Origin: Cupriavidus necator
Lineage (GTDB): Bacteria; Pseudomonadota; Gammaproteobacteria; Burkholderiales; Burkholderiaceae
DNA: 34,294 nt
Reading direction: 5' to 3'
NCBI RefSeq assembly: GCF_013141915.1
Contig: NZ_SROX01000032.1
Span: 1 to 34,294 of the forward strand
Shown in pieces: positions 7,854 to 16,095 of this stretch. Each line of letters opens with the position of its first letter. Position 1 is the stretch's first letter. Under the pieces are notes generated by a model. That model worked only from the letters and a program-made list of their open reading frames with translations. It ran no database searches and was not told the origin of the DNA. A program made the position numbers and the translations under genes.

Positions 7854-8690
7854 TCAGCCAGCAGGCTTAGCCTGCAGGCACGGATCCTTGCGCTCGACCG
7901 CCGCTACCACCACGGCCATGTCGAACTCGCCCTTGGCCGGCAGGTTTTCCACATAGCCGATGCTCACCGCTTGCGCTGCATCGCCGCCCAGCCAGCGCGG
8001 CACGCCGATATCGCGCCGCACATGCCCGTTACCCGCGATCAGCACCGCGCCGCGCCCGGCATAAGGCCGCAACGCCTGCGCCATCACCGCATCGCGCGCG
8101 GCCTGTGCCGCCAGCATGCCGGGCAGCATCGCCTTGGGGAAATTGCCGCAGTGTCCGCGATCGAGCACTGCCGTCTGCGCGGCCACCAGGTCCGGCGGCA
8201 AGACGTCGCCCAGGCCAAGCTGCTGCCGCTCCGCCATGGAAAACAGCGCCTCCGGCCCGCCGCGCACAACCCTGGCTGCATCGGCGCGCGACAGGTTGGC
8301 GGCGACCAGCGGCAGGTCATACCGCAGCGCCAGCGCCACCACCGGCTGGTACAGCGGCCATTGCCAGGCGCCGCCGCCTGCCTGCGCGATCAGGTAGTCG
8401 GCATCGCGCGGGCGCTCGCGGCGAGCGCGGTCGATGTCGGCCTGGCGCTCGCGGTCGAACTGCTCCATGGCGATGGCCGGGCGCCAGCCTTGCTCGACCG
8501 CGCGCGTCAGCGCCTCCAGCCGCTGCCGCTGGCCGGCGGCGTTGTCGTGCACCTCGCCCAGCAGCACATAGGGCTTGCCGGCGAAGGCGGCGCTGACGGT
8601 GGACGGGGCCGGTCCCGGGGCGGCACAGCCGGCGCTCAGCACCGCAACGGCCGCGGCCAGCATGGCGGCTGCATACAAGCGAAATGACAT
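7854..8690 (-). CDS. chaN: ChaN family lipoprotein (haem-binding family)
   Basis: A 278-residue protein with an N-terminal export signal ending in a lipobox-like LSAGC (Cys21), so probably lipid-anchored. The mature part carries the ChaN/DUF399 hallmark KPYVLLGEVHDNAAGQ, then AIAMEQFDRERQADID, and ends with GNGHVRRDIGVPRWL, the conserved C-terminal GxGHxR element. In Campylobacter the ChaN structure binds cofacial haems and the protein is iron-regulated; the fold otherwise resembles EreA-type hydrolases. The ATG at 8690 follows AAAGGAAA. The gene starts 13 bp after the DUF2149 stop and is the last of the receptor/CobN/ExbB/DUF2149 set, which argues for a role in haem or other tetrapyrrole handling in the envelope. 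That role is inferred from family and context. Confidence 0.88.
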   Translation of the reverse strand: MSFRLYAAAMLAAAVAVLSAGCAAPGPAPSTVSAAFAGKPYVLLGEVHDNAAGQRQRLEALTRAVEQGWRPAIAMEQFDRERQADIDRARRERPRDADYLIAQAGGGAWQWPLYQPVVALALRYDLPLVAANLSRADAARVVRGGPEALFSMAERQQLGLGDVLPPDLVAAQTAVLDRGHCGNFPKAMLPGMLAAQAARDAVMAQALRPYAGRGAVLIAGNGHVRRDIGVPRWLGGDAAQAVSIGYVENLPAKGEFDMAVVVAAVERKDPCLQAKPAG

Positions 8691-8703
8691 CACGCGGTTT
8701 CCT

Positions 8704-9048
8704 TTATCTCGTTTCCGTAGTCGGCACCGACGCCTGCGGCGGCTGTTCCGGCACATACACCATCGAGCCGTCCTGCATCCGGTACGCCACGCCGGCCTTG
8801 ATGCCGTCGCCGCTGCCGACCTGGCCGCTGGCCTGGTAACGCACCACCTTCTCACCCTGGCGCGACACGATCTCCATGTCGGGCTTGCCGGGATTCCTGA
8901 TGATGGTGACGTCATCGTGCGTGAACGGGTTGGCCGGGTTCTGCGCGATCGCCACCAGCAGCGCGGCGATCACCACCAGGAATACGTCGATCAGGTTCAC
9001 CACCGACAGGATCGGGTCGTCGGCCTCGCTTTCTTCCAGGAACTTCAT
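8704..9048 (-). CDS. DUF2149 protein, ExbD-like motor subunit
   Basis: A 114-residue membrane protein. After a short acidic cytoplasmic N-terminus (MKFLEESEADD) comes one transmembrane segment, NLIDVFLVVIAALLVAI, with an intramembrane Asp21 in the same place as the proton-carrying aspartate of ExbD/TolR (typically LIDVxLVLL). The rest, with VRYQASGQVGSGDGIKAGVAYRMQDGSMVYVPE, would be periplasmic and ends in a Pro/Gln/Thr-rich tail. Its ATG overlaps the stop of the ExbB-like gene in an ATGA at 9045-9048, with GGAGGT upstream, so the two are translationally coupled. DUF2149 genes are known to travel with MotA/TolQ/ExbB and CobN-like genes; this protein is the expected partner of the upstream channel. 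Confidence 0.85.
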   Translation of the reverse strand: MKFLEESEADDPILSVVNLIDVFLVVIAALLVAIAQNPANPFTHDDVTIIRNPGKPDMEIVSRQGEKVVRYQASGQVGSGDGIKAGVAYRMQDGSMVYVPEQPPQASVPTTETR

Positions 9049-9554
9049 GCATCGACCTCCCACTGCGGCCGCGACTGACCCAGCCACACCAGTTCCTCGG
9101 CCAGCCAGCGGCGGCGCACGTTGACGACCCAGAAGGTAATGCTGGCCGCGATCAGCGCGAGGATCACCGCGGAAAAGGCGATGGTGAGATTCTCGCCCAC
9201 ATTGGCCAGGTTGCCACCGGACAGGCCCTTCAGCGCCGGCCCCATCGGGATCATGGTCGCCACCAGCCCCAGCATCGGCGCCACGCGCGTGGCGATGCGC
9301 GGGCGCTCCAGCAAGCGATGCGCGGCGACATCGAGCGCGTCGGCACCGGCCACCTGGTGCTTGCGCGCCCACGCCACCAGCACGTAGCCGCGCCCGCTGC
9401 CGATCGGATGGCGCGCCCGCAGCCAGGCCTGCATGGCGAATTCGCCAAGCGCCCAGAAGGCATAGAAGAACAGCAGCGCGATCAGCGCCAGCGTCGGGAT
9501 CAGGAACAGCTGGCCGACGTCGTACATCAGGGTTTCGAGCAGGGTGGGTGTCAT
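9045..9554 (-). CDS. MotA/TolQ/ExbB-type proton channel family protein
   Basis: A 169-residue inner-membrane protein with three hydrophobic segments, as in short ExbB/TolQ members: TM1 around FLIPTLALIALLFFYAFWAL, a cytoplasmic basic loop (RARHPIGSGRG), then APMLGLVATMIPMGPAL and IAFSAVILALIAASITFWVV, the last two matching the conserved ExbB TM2-TM3 pattern including the GLxxTxIPMGPA turn. These proteins form the proton-conducting stator with ExbD-like partners, here the DUF2149 protein that overlaps by 4 bp. No good Shine-Dalgarno precedes 9554; an ATG at 9527 is an alternative. It follows the CobN-like gene. Because no TonB gene is present nearby, the pair may power the chelatase or receptor directly, which is inference. 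Confidence 0.86.
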   Translation of the reverse strand: MTPTLLETLMYDVGQLFLIPTLALIALLFFYAFWALGEFAMQAWLRARHPIGSGRGYVLVAWARKHQVAGADALDVAAHRLLERPRIATRVAPMLGLVATMIPMGPALKGLSGGNLANVGENLTIAFSAVILALIAASITFWVVNVRRRWLAEELVWLGQSRPQWEVDA

Positions 9555-9593
9555 GTCTGGTCTGTTTGAATGCGATGGAGATTCCGGGTTGCT

Positions 9594-9893
9594 TTAGTGC
9601 CGTTCCGGCAGCCAGCTGCCGCCGGCATCGACCGGGCGCCGCCGCGCGCTGAGCGCGCCGCCCGCGATCGCGGCCGCGAGCGCGATGCCGCCCGCCAGCC
9701 ACGACAGCACCGGCACGATGTCGGCCGCGGGTGGCGTGCGTTCGACCAGCTGCATGCCTTGCACGGGCTGTGGCGGGTTCGGCGCGGGTGCGGGTGCGGG
9801 TGCCAGCGCGGCCGGCTGCGGCGGGGTGGACGCCGTACGCGTCGCCGCAGCCGGGGGCTGCAGTCCATACCCCGGCGCGGCAGCGCGGACCTG
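9594..9893 (-). other. In-frame extension of the CobN-like gene past its amber stop (linker plus membrane anchor)
   Basis: After the TAG at 9894-9896 the same frame stays open for 99 codons to a TAA at 9594-9596. The encoded segment is a Pro/Ala-rich linker of about 45 residues (including APAPAPAPNPPQP), then a hydrophobic helix VLSWLAGGIALAAAIAGGAL followed by ARRRP and a short tail ending WLPERH. That is the layout of a periplasm-facing protein anchored by a C-terminal helix with its positive end in the cytoplasm. The only internal starts are a GTG at 9764 and an ATG at 9755 (53 codons), neither with a convincing ribosome site. It may be a nonsense-truncated domain, a readthrough product, a small separate membrane protein, or the effect of a base error. 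Confidence 0.6.
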
Positions 9894-12800
9894 CTACTCA
9901 CGATACTGGTTGAAGGCCCGGTTGTGGCTGACGATGTCGTGCCGCTGCGCCAGGTCTTCATAGCGCTGCGCCAGTGTCTGCAGCAGCTTGCTGTCGGCCT
10001 TCCAGTAGCCCTTGCGCGCGGCCTCGAGCATGCGTTCGATCACCTGCGCCTGGGCCTGCGGGGCGTGCTGTTCGAACCATGCGTTCAGGCCGAGCTTGTG
10101 CTTGTCGTTGACATAGACCTCGGCGAACTCGGTCCACTGGTCGTCGCGCACGATTTCCGGCGAGACCGCGGTCCAGCCCCAGAAGTTGTTGACGGTGTCG
10201 AGCACGTTGAGCGCGCCGCTGTAGCCCTCGGCCTTCATGCCTTCGATCCAGCCGGGATGGAAGTAGCGCGTGCGCAGTTCGCTGGCGAGGAAGCCGGCGG
10301 CGGTTTCGGTGCGGGCCTGGCTGGCATCGCGCAGGTTCGAGATCAGCAGCTCCGGCGCCTTGCCGGTCAGGTGGCGCACCGCCAGCCCGATGCCGCCGAG
10401 GTACTGGAACGGGTCGTCGGTGGTCAGCATGCCGTATAGGTTGGAACTGCGCGCCAGCAGCGCGCCGTCGACACCCTTGAGGTTTTCGGCATACAGGTTG
10501 AGCTGCGGCAGCGCCTCGCCCCAGTGCTGTTCGTCCGGACCGTAGGCGTACTGCATGCGCGCGAGATACAGCCGGGCCAGCTTGGCATCGGCCTGGCGGC
10601 CGCTGCCGAAGGTATCGGTGGCCATCGCCGCATCGTTCAGGCCGCTGCCGTAGTTGCCCGATTCGCTGGCGAAGATGCGCGTCAGCGCCAGCCCGTCGAG
10701 TCGGTCGGCGGGGACGTCGAGCCGGGCGAGACGCTCGCGCACCGCGCGCGTATTGGCGGCGACCACGTTGTCCGGCTCCGGCTGCGCGGCGGCCACCTTG
10801 ACGGCTTCTGCCAGCCACTTCATCAGGTTGGGGAAGTGGTCGCGGTAAAGGCCGGTCGCCGACAGCACCACGTCCACGCGCGGACGGCCCAGTTCCGCCA
10901 TGGAAACCGGTTCGACGCCGACGACGCGGCCACCGTCGTCCCATTTCGGCCGCACGCCCAGCGCAGCCATGGCCTGCGCTTCCAGCATGCCCTGGTGACG
11001 CATGGTCTCGACGCTCCACAGCGAGAAGGCGAGCTTGTCGGGATAGCGGCCATGGCGCTTGCGCCAGTCGGCGATCATCGCCTCGGCGGCGGCGTGGCCC
11101 GCTTTCCACGCTGCGCGGCTGGGCACCTTGGACGGGTCGAAGCCGTACAGGTTGCGCCCGGTCGGCAATGTGTCGGGATTGCGCACCGGATCGCCGCCGG
11201 TGCCGGATGGCAGGTGGCGTCCGGCCAGCGCCGTCAGCAGCCCGGCGCTCTCCGGCGTTGCATCGAGGCTGGCATACAGCTGCCGCGCGCGCTGCATGTC
11301 TTCGCGCTGGCGCGCATCGGGCAGTTCATCCAGCGAGGCGCCCTCGGCCACGTAGCGGCGCACCATCGCATAGGGCTGCGTCTGTGCCAGCTGCGCGTAG
11401 TCGACCGCGAACAGTTCTTCCGGCTCCTCGGGGAACGCGCGCCCGAGCCAGTCCTTGCCCAGCATCGCCATGGTCGTATAGAGCCGCAGCCCTGGGTCCT
11501 GCGACTGCCCGAAGGTGTGCAAGCCATACGGCTGCAGCGCACCGCCGAGTTCGTGCAGGCGGACGTGCAGCGCATCGAGGTAGCCGCCGAAATCCGCGCG
11601 CGCCCGCGCCGCGGTCCAGCCCATGTCTTCGAACAGGTGCATCGCTGCGCTGCGCGACAGGATCTGCTGGCGGATGGTGTCCTTCACCGCGCCTTCGTCC
11701 TGCTGCAGGTATGCGTGCAACTGGTCATGCAGCGATACCAGGTCGGTATGCAGGCCTGCGGGCCGGAACGGCGGCGTCTGGTGGCTGACGATCACCGCGC
11801 GGCCGCGGCGCTTGGCCTGGATCGCTTCGCCGACGTCGTCGACGATATACGGGTAGATCACCGGCACGCTGCCCAGCACCAGGTAGGGCTGGTCGGTGAC
11901 CGACAGGCCGCGCTCCTTGCCCGGGGTCCATTCCTGCGTGCCGTGGGTGCCGTAGTGGACCAGTGCGTCGCGATCCTGCCGCGCCCACAGGTAGGCCGCC
12001 ATGTAGAAGTGGTTCAGCGGCGTGGTGGTGGCGTGGTACAGCGCCTTCTCGTCCGCTTCATTGCGCTCGCCGCGCGGCGGCACCGGCATCAGCGCCACAT
12101 TGCCGAGCTGCAGCCGCGGGATCACGAAGCCGGCCTCGCCATGGTGCGTGGTGGCCATCGCCGATTGCTCCGGGCTGCCCCAGCGCTGCGCCACCGCGGC
12201 GCGCAATGCGGGAGGCTGGGCGTCGTACCAGCGGCGGTATTGCGTCATCGGCATCCACACCGCGAGGTCGGCATCGAGCAAGGGCTCCAGCCTGCCGCTG
12301 CGATAGAAAGGCGCCAGCAACGCGCCAAGGTCGCGCTGCAGCCGCGCTTCGCTTGCGGCCTCGGTGGTGTAGCCCGCAGCCCGCAGCGCCGCCAGCGTGC
12401 CGGCGAGGCTCCGGGGCAGGTTCAGGAACGACGCCGACAGGTTCTTCTCGCCGGCCGGATAGTTGTAGTACAGGACGGCCACGCGCTTGTCGGCGTTGGG
12501 CAGGTGCCGCAGCCGTGCCAGCGCCAGCGCCTTGTCCGCGACCGCATCGAGCTGCGCCGGCAGGCCGACGATGGCGCCGTCGCCCTTGTCGGTGGCGGCA
12601 GCCACGATGGGATCGATCACGCCCGCCAGTTCGGGCTGCACCAGGTAGAACGGCGTATCGGTCAGGCTGATGCCGTGCGGGTCGTCCTGCCACGCCTGCG
12701 CATCGCCCTTGCGATAGGGAATGACCTGCAGCACCGGCACATCGAGTTGCTCGAACTCGGCCTTGCGGCCGTGCGGGTTCAGCATGATCTGGGCGTTGAT

Positions 12801-13586
12801 CAGCACATCGACCAGCCGCTTGCCGGCGGGCATGGCCATGCGCGTCATGCCGTCGGCGTCCATCACCGGGCCGTAGAACGCCAGCACGCGCGCGTGGCGC
12901 GCTTCGAGGCGGCCGATCAGGTCGTCGATCAAGGCGCTATCAAGGCCCGACACATAGGCCTGGTGGATGGCGACGCCGATCACCGGGCCGCTGCTGCCCG
13001 AGGCCGCCAGCGCTTCCTGCGGCGAGGTAGTAATCACGCCGGCGAGCCTGGGGTGGTAGTAGCCCGCCTTGGGGAATACCACGGGCGCCGGGATGGCATC
13101 GCCGTCGGCCTCCGCGCCGTGCAGGCGGAACTGCCGTGCCGCGAGCGTGCGCATCATCGCGCCGAAGTTGCCGCGGCCACCGTTGACGTAGTACGCCTGC
13201 AATTGGGCGGCGAGCTTGTCGTCGACGCCATGCGCTTCATAGCGATCGGTAGCGATCAGCATGCGCGGCACGCGCGCCTCGCGCCACAGCGGGCCGAGGC
13301 GCTGCAGCATCGCGGTGACGATATGGTCGCGCGGCGCATCGACGATCAGCAGGTCGGCGTCGTGGATAAACGGCGCGACCGCCTGCGCCGGCATCCGCTC
13401 CAGGTACTGCGCCTCCAGCGTCATGCCTTGCGCCTGCGCCAGTTCGCGCAGCGGGCCGAACTTGCCCGCGGGCACCGGCGCGCTGGTCAGGATGGCGATA
13501 CGCGGCGCGGCCTGGGCCGCGCCGATCCACACCAGCAGGCACAGCAGCGTGCAGAGCCAGCGGCGGGTCAGGGTGAGTGGCAACAT
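9894..13586 (-). CDS. cobN: Exported CobN-like cobaltochelatase-family protein (HmuS-like)
   Basis: A 1230-residue CobN/magnesium-chelatase-H family protein. Family stretches include YYNYPAGEKNLSASFLNLP (about 373), HYGTHGTQEWTPGKE (544-557), IYPYIVDDVGEAIQAKRRG (577-596) and, near the end, YFHPGWIEGMKAEGYSGA with the NNFWGW and WFEQHAPQAQ elements. Unlike the cytoplasmic CobN of B12 synthesis it opens with a clear Sec signal peptide, LTRRWLCTLLCLLVWIGAAQA, cleaved near residue 26, so it acts in the periplasm. The start at 13586 has a strong AAGGAGGT. No cobS, cobT or other B12 gene is present. It follows the TonB receptor by 25 bp and precedes ExbB-like, DUF2149 and ChaN genes, an order resembling haem-processing hmu loci of Bacteroidetes (HmuS) and the CobN-like gene next to a TonB receptor in Pseudomonas. 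It probably inserts or removes a metal from a tetrapyrrole; direction and substrate are inferred. The frame continues past the TAG (see 9594-9893). Confidence 0.9.
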   Translation of the reverse strand: MLPLTLTRRWLCTLLCLLVWIGAAQAAPRIAILTSAPVPAGKFGPLRELAQAQGMTLEAQYLERMPAQAVAPFIHDADLLIVDAPRDHIVTAMLQRLGPLWREARVPRMLIATDRYEAHGVDDKLAAQLQAYYVNGGRGNFGAMMRTLAARQFRLHGAEADGDAIPAPVVFPKAGYYHPRLAGVITTSPQEALAASGSSGPVIGVAIHQAYVSGLDSALIDDLIGRLEARHARVLAFYGPVMDADGMTRMAMPAGKRLVDVLINAQIMLNPHGRKAEFEQLDVPVLQVIPYRKGDAQAWQDDPHGISLTDTPFYLVQPELAGVIDPIVAAATDKGDGAIVGLPAQLDAVADKALALARLRHLPNADKRVAVLYYNYPAGEKNLSASFLNLPRSLAGTLAALRAAGYTTEAASEARLQRDLGALLAPFYRSGRLEPLLDADLAVWMPMTQYRRWYDAQPPALRAAVAQRWGSPEQSAMATTHHGEAGFVIPRLQLGNVALMPVPPRGERNEADEKALYHATTTPLNHFYMAAYLWARQDRDALVHYGTHGTQEWTPGKERGLSVTDQPYLVLGSVPVIYPYIVDDVGEAIQAKRRGRAVIVSHQTPPFRPAGLHTDLVSLHDQLHAYLQQDEGAVKDTIRQQILSRSAAMHLFEDMGWTAARARADFGGYLDALHVRLHELGGALQPYGLHTFGQSQDPGLRLYTTMAMLGKDWLGRAFPEEPEELFAVDYAQLAQTQPYAMVRRYVAEGASLDELPDARQREDMQRARQLYASLDATPESAGLLTALAGRHLPSGTGGDPVRNPDTLPTGRNLYGFDPSKVPSRAAWKAGHAAAEAMIADWRKRHGRYPDKLAFSLWSVETMRHQGMLEAQAMAALGVRPKWDDGGRVVGVEPVSMAELGRPRVDVVLSATGLYRDHFPNLMKWLAEAVKVAAAQPEPDNVVAANTRAVRERLARLDVPADRLDGLALTRIFASESGNYGSGLNDAAMATDTFGSGRQADAKLARLYLARMQYAYGPDEQHWGEALPQLNLYAENLKGVDGALLARSSNLYGMLTTDDPFQYLGGIGLAVRHLTGKAPELLISNLRDASQARTETAAGFLASELRTRYFHPGWIEGMKAEGYSGALNVLDTVNNFWGWTAVSPEIVRDDQWTEFAEVYVNDKHKLGLNAWFEQHAPQAQAQVIERMLEAARKGYWKADSKLLQTLAQRYEDLAQRHDIVSHNRAFNQYRE

Positions 13587-13611
13587 GCGAACCTCCTTGC
13601 GCCGATGCCGC

Positions 13612-15891
13612 TCAGAACGACAGCTTCAGGCTGGCGGCGAAGGTGCGGCCCGGCTGCGTGTAGAAATCCACGCCGGGCTCGGTCGCCGCAACACCGGTCT
13701 GGCGCACGTCGCCCCACAGCCAGTACTTCTTGTCGAACAGGTTGTTCACCGACAGCGCGAGGCTGACATAGCGGCTGAAGCGCCACCACGCCTGCAGGTC
13801 GACCACGCCGTAGCCGGCCGGCTTGAAGTAGGTGAACGACGAATCGTCGGTGCGGGTCACCGGCCGCGCGCCGCGCCAGCGGATCGCCGCGCCCTGGCCC
13901 TGCACGCGCTCCCACGTTACCCCGGCGCTGGCGCGCAGCGGCGAGACGCTGTTCAGCGCCTGGCCGGTCTGCTCGTTGTTGCCGTGCGCGTACGCCACCG
14001 CGCCATCGATGCGCCATTGCGGCAGGAAGCGCCACACGCCGCGCCATTCGGCGCCGTAGATGCGCACGCTGGTCTGGTTGCGGTACTGGTAGGTCGCGCG
14101 CAGGCCGGGCAGGCAGGCGGGATCGGACGGGCAGGTCAGCTGTACCTGTTCGATGAAGTCGCGGTAGCGGTTGTCGAACAGCGCCACGCTGGTCTGCACG
14201 TTGTCGCTGGTGTAGCGCGCGCCGAGCTCGAACGAGCGGCTCTTCTCCGGATCCAGGTCGGCATTCGGCGCGGCGCCGTAGCCTTGCACCGGGTTGCGGA
14301 AGCTGCCGTTGACTTCCTGGTAGTTGGGCGCGCGGTAGCCGAACACGTACTGCGCCCACAGGTTGACGCGGTCGCTCGCCTGCCACAGCGCCGACAGCTT
14401 GGGCGACAGGTGCGAATCGCTCTTGCTGACCGCCGGACGGCCGCCGGCACTGTTGTAGACCAGGTCGTCGCCATCGGGCGACAGCGCGTAATGGTCGAAG
14501 CGCAGGCCCGGCGTCAGCGTGAAGCGGCCATCGAAGAAGCGCATCTCGTCCTGCGCGAACAGGCCGGTCTGGCGCGTTTCGCCGGTGGGGAAGTCATGGA
14601 TCGGGAAATTCTCGCCCGCGAGCGACCGGGTGGTGGTGCCGGTGGTCAGGTTGCTCACGGTGCCATCGCGCGATTCCGACGAGCGCACGCGCATGAAATC
14701 CAGGCCGCCGACCAGCCGGTGCGCGACGCCACCGGTGGCAAACGACTTGTCGCCCTGCAGGCTGAAGCCGGTCTGCTCCTGCTTGAAGGCAAAGCCGAGC
14801 GAGACGTTGCACAGGCTGGTGCCGCGCGTGGTGGCCGAGCAGCCGGTGCTGGTGTTGCTGCGTACCTGGTTGGTCAGCGTGGTGGTCTCGGACTCCTGGT
14901 AGTAGACCTGCGCGGCCAGGCGGTCAAGCACGCCGCTGGCCGGCTTCCATACGTAGTCCAGGCTGACGCGGTCGCGGCTCAGGTCTTCATTGCCATTGGC
15001 GGCCGTGACCCGCGGCAGCGCCGTGGACAAGCGCAGCAGGTCGGTGTCGGTGTTGCCGTCGCGATGCTCGTAGGTGAACCTGAACTGGTGCGCCGGGCTG
15101 GCGTTGAGCAGGAGCTTGCCGAGCCAGGCCTGCGTGCGCACGTCCTGCGGGTTGGGCCGGGTGCGGTTGACCGAGTTGGAATCGTCGCTGCCCAGGTTCT
15201 TCATTTCGTGCGCGTTGCGGTTCGCGTACATGAAGAGGCCCTGGAGGGTCTCGCTGCCGCCGGCCACGCCCGCGCTCTGGCCGAAGCCGTTGTCGATGCC
15301 GTTCCAGTTCAGCCCAAGCTCACCGCCGACCGTGCGGCCCTGCATCAGATCCGAGGGATCCTTGGTCGCGTACGCCACCACGCCGCCGATCGCGTCCGAG
15401 CCATACAGGCTCGACGCCGGCCCGCGCAGCACTTCGACGCGCTTCAGGAACGAGAACTCCGGTGCATCGCGGGTCGAACTGGAGATGTTCGACGGGCCGC
15501 CGCCGTTGAAGAAATCCGGCAGGCGCACGCCGTCGACCATCTGCAACACGCGGTTGTCCTCGATGCCGCGGATATTGATGCTGCCCGCGCCAAAACGGCG
15601 GCGGTCGCGCGGCACGTCGATATCCGGCTCGTCGGCGAACAGGCCGGCCTCGTCGACCGGCTGCGCGCGCTGGATCTGGCGCGCATCGCGCGTGGTGATG
15701 GTGGAGGCGACCGCATCGGCGCGCTCTTCGGTGCGGGTGGCGGTGACCACCACCTCATTCAGCGCAGCCAGCGTGGTGGCGTTGCCCGCGCCATCGTCGG
15801 CAAGCGCTGGCGAACCCAGCGCCGCGCACACGGCGGCAACTGGCGTGACCCGGACGGAGGCGCAAAGGCGCGCCAGACAGCGACGTTTCAT
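13612..15891 (-). CDS. TonB-dependent receptor of the haemoglobin/transferrin/lactoferrin group
   Basis: A 759-residue outer-membrane receptor. It has a signal peptide ending near ALA-DD (residue 31), a TonB-box-like TLAALNEVVVTA (40-51), a plug domain with INIRGIEDNRVLQMVDG and VEVLRGPASSLYGSDAIGGVV, and a 22-strand barrel ending FAASLKLSF with the terminal Phe. The sequence FGYRAPNYQEV (517 onward) and NADLDPEKSRSFELG (543 onward) correspond to the FRAP and NPNL boxes of haem receptors. However, no histidine lies between these boxes or in the main plug stretch, whereas classical haem receptors use such a histidine. The ATG at 15891 follows GGGGAGAA. A Fur box sits about 115 bp upstream, and the CobN-like gene begins 25 bp downstream, so the receptor is the first gene of that locus. 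Substrate could be haem, another metalloporphyrin, or a corrinoid. Confidence 0.92.
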   Translation of the reverse strand: MKRRCLARLCASVRVTPVAAVCAALGSPALADDGAGNATTLAALNEVVVTATRTEERADAVASTITTRDARQIQRAQPVDEAGLFADEPDIDVPRDRRRFGAGSINIRGIEDNRVLQMVDGVRLPDFFNGGGPSNISSSTRDAPEFSFLKRVEVLRGPASSLYGSDAIGGVVAYATKDPSDLMQGRTVGGELGLNWNGIDNGFGQSAGVAGGSETLQGLFMYANRNAHEMKNLGSDDSNSVNRTRPNPQDVRTQAWLGKLLLNASPAHQFRFTYEHRDGNTDTDLLRLSTALPRVTAANGNEDLSRDRVSLDYVWKPASGVLDRLAAQVYYQESETTTLTNQVRSNTSTGCSATTRGTSLCNVSLGFAFKQEQTGFSLQGDKSFATGGVAHRLVGGLDFMRVRSSESRDGTVSNLTTGTTTRSLAGENFPIHDFPTGETRQTGLFAQDEMRFFDGRFTLTPGLRFDHYALSPDGDDLVYNSAGGRPAVSKSDSHLSPKLSALWQASDRVNLWAQYVFGYRAPNYQEVNGSFRNPVQGYGAAPNADLDPEKSRSFELGARYTSDNVQTSVALFDNRYRDFIEQVQLTCPSDPACLPGLRATYQYRNQTSVRIYGAEWRGVWRFLPQWRIDGAVAYAHGNNEQTGQALNSVSPLRASAGVTWERVQGQGAAIRWRGARPVTRTDDSSFTYFKPAGYGVVDLQAWWRFSRYVSLALSVNNLFDKKYWLWGDVRQTGVAATEPGVDFYTQPGRTFAASLKLSF

Positions 15892-16003
15892 GGATTCTCC
15901 CCAAAGAAATCGGACGCTGGCTGGCGGAAAACCGTTAAGGGTGGCTGGCTCGCGTAAAGGCGCTGCCCCGCTGGCTAGGCCGCGGGTGACGCCGTTTAGT
16001 TAA

Positions 16004-16018
16004 CGAGAATTATTATCA
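16004..16018 (-). promoter_or_regulatory. Fur box upstream of the TonB receptor operon
   Basis: On the operon strand the sequence reads TGATAATAATTCTCG, matching 12 of 14 fixed positions of the 7-1-7 Fur consensus TGATAATnATTATCA. It lies in an AT-rich patch about 115 bp upstream of the receptor start within the 340-bp gap 15892-16231. Iron repression of the operon is the expected outcome. Confidence 0.75.
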
Positions 16019-16095
16019 TTTAAGACGGATAGGTAAACGACTTAACTTAGAGGACGTGGCGCGCATGCCACATGTATGGGATGTTCGCGCCTTGA

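Noticed and set aside
9551..9961. A 136-codon minus-strand open frame over the gap between the CobN-like and ExbB-like genes
   Set aside because: Its product is Arg/Pro/Ser-rich noise. The frame that continues the chelatase has a proper linker and membrane helix and explains the same stretch better.
9894..13586. Reading the CobN-like gene as part of aerobic B12 synthesis
   Set aside because: The signal peptide places it outside the cytoplasm and no cobS, cobT or corrin-ring genes are in the window.
10524..13766. A 1080-codon plus-strand open frame
   Set aside because: Antisense shadow of the CobN-like gene; composition is typical of a complement-frame artefact and it has no signal, domain or ribosome site.
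13261..15957. An 898-codon plus-strand open frame
   Set aside because: Antisense to the TonB-dependent receptor and without protein-like features.
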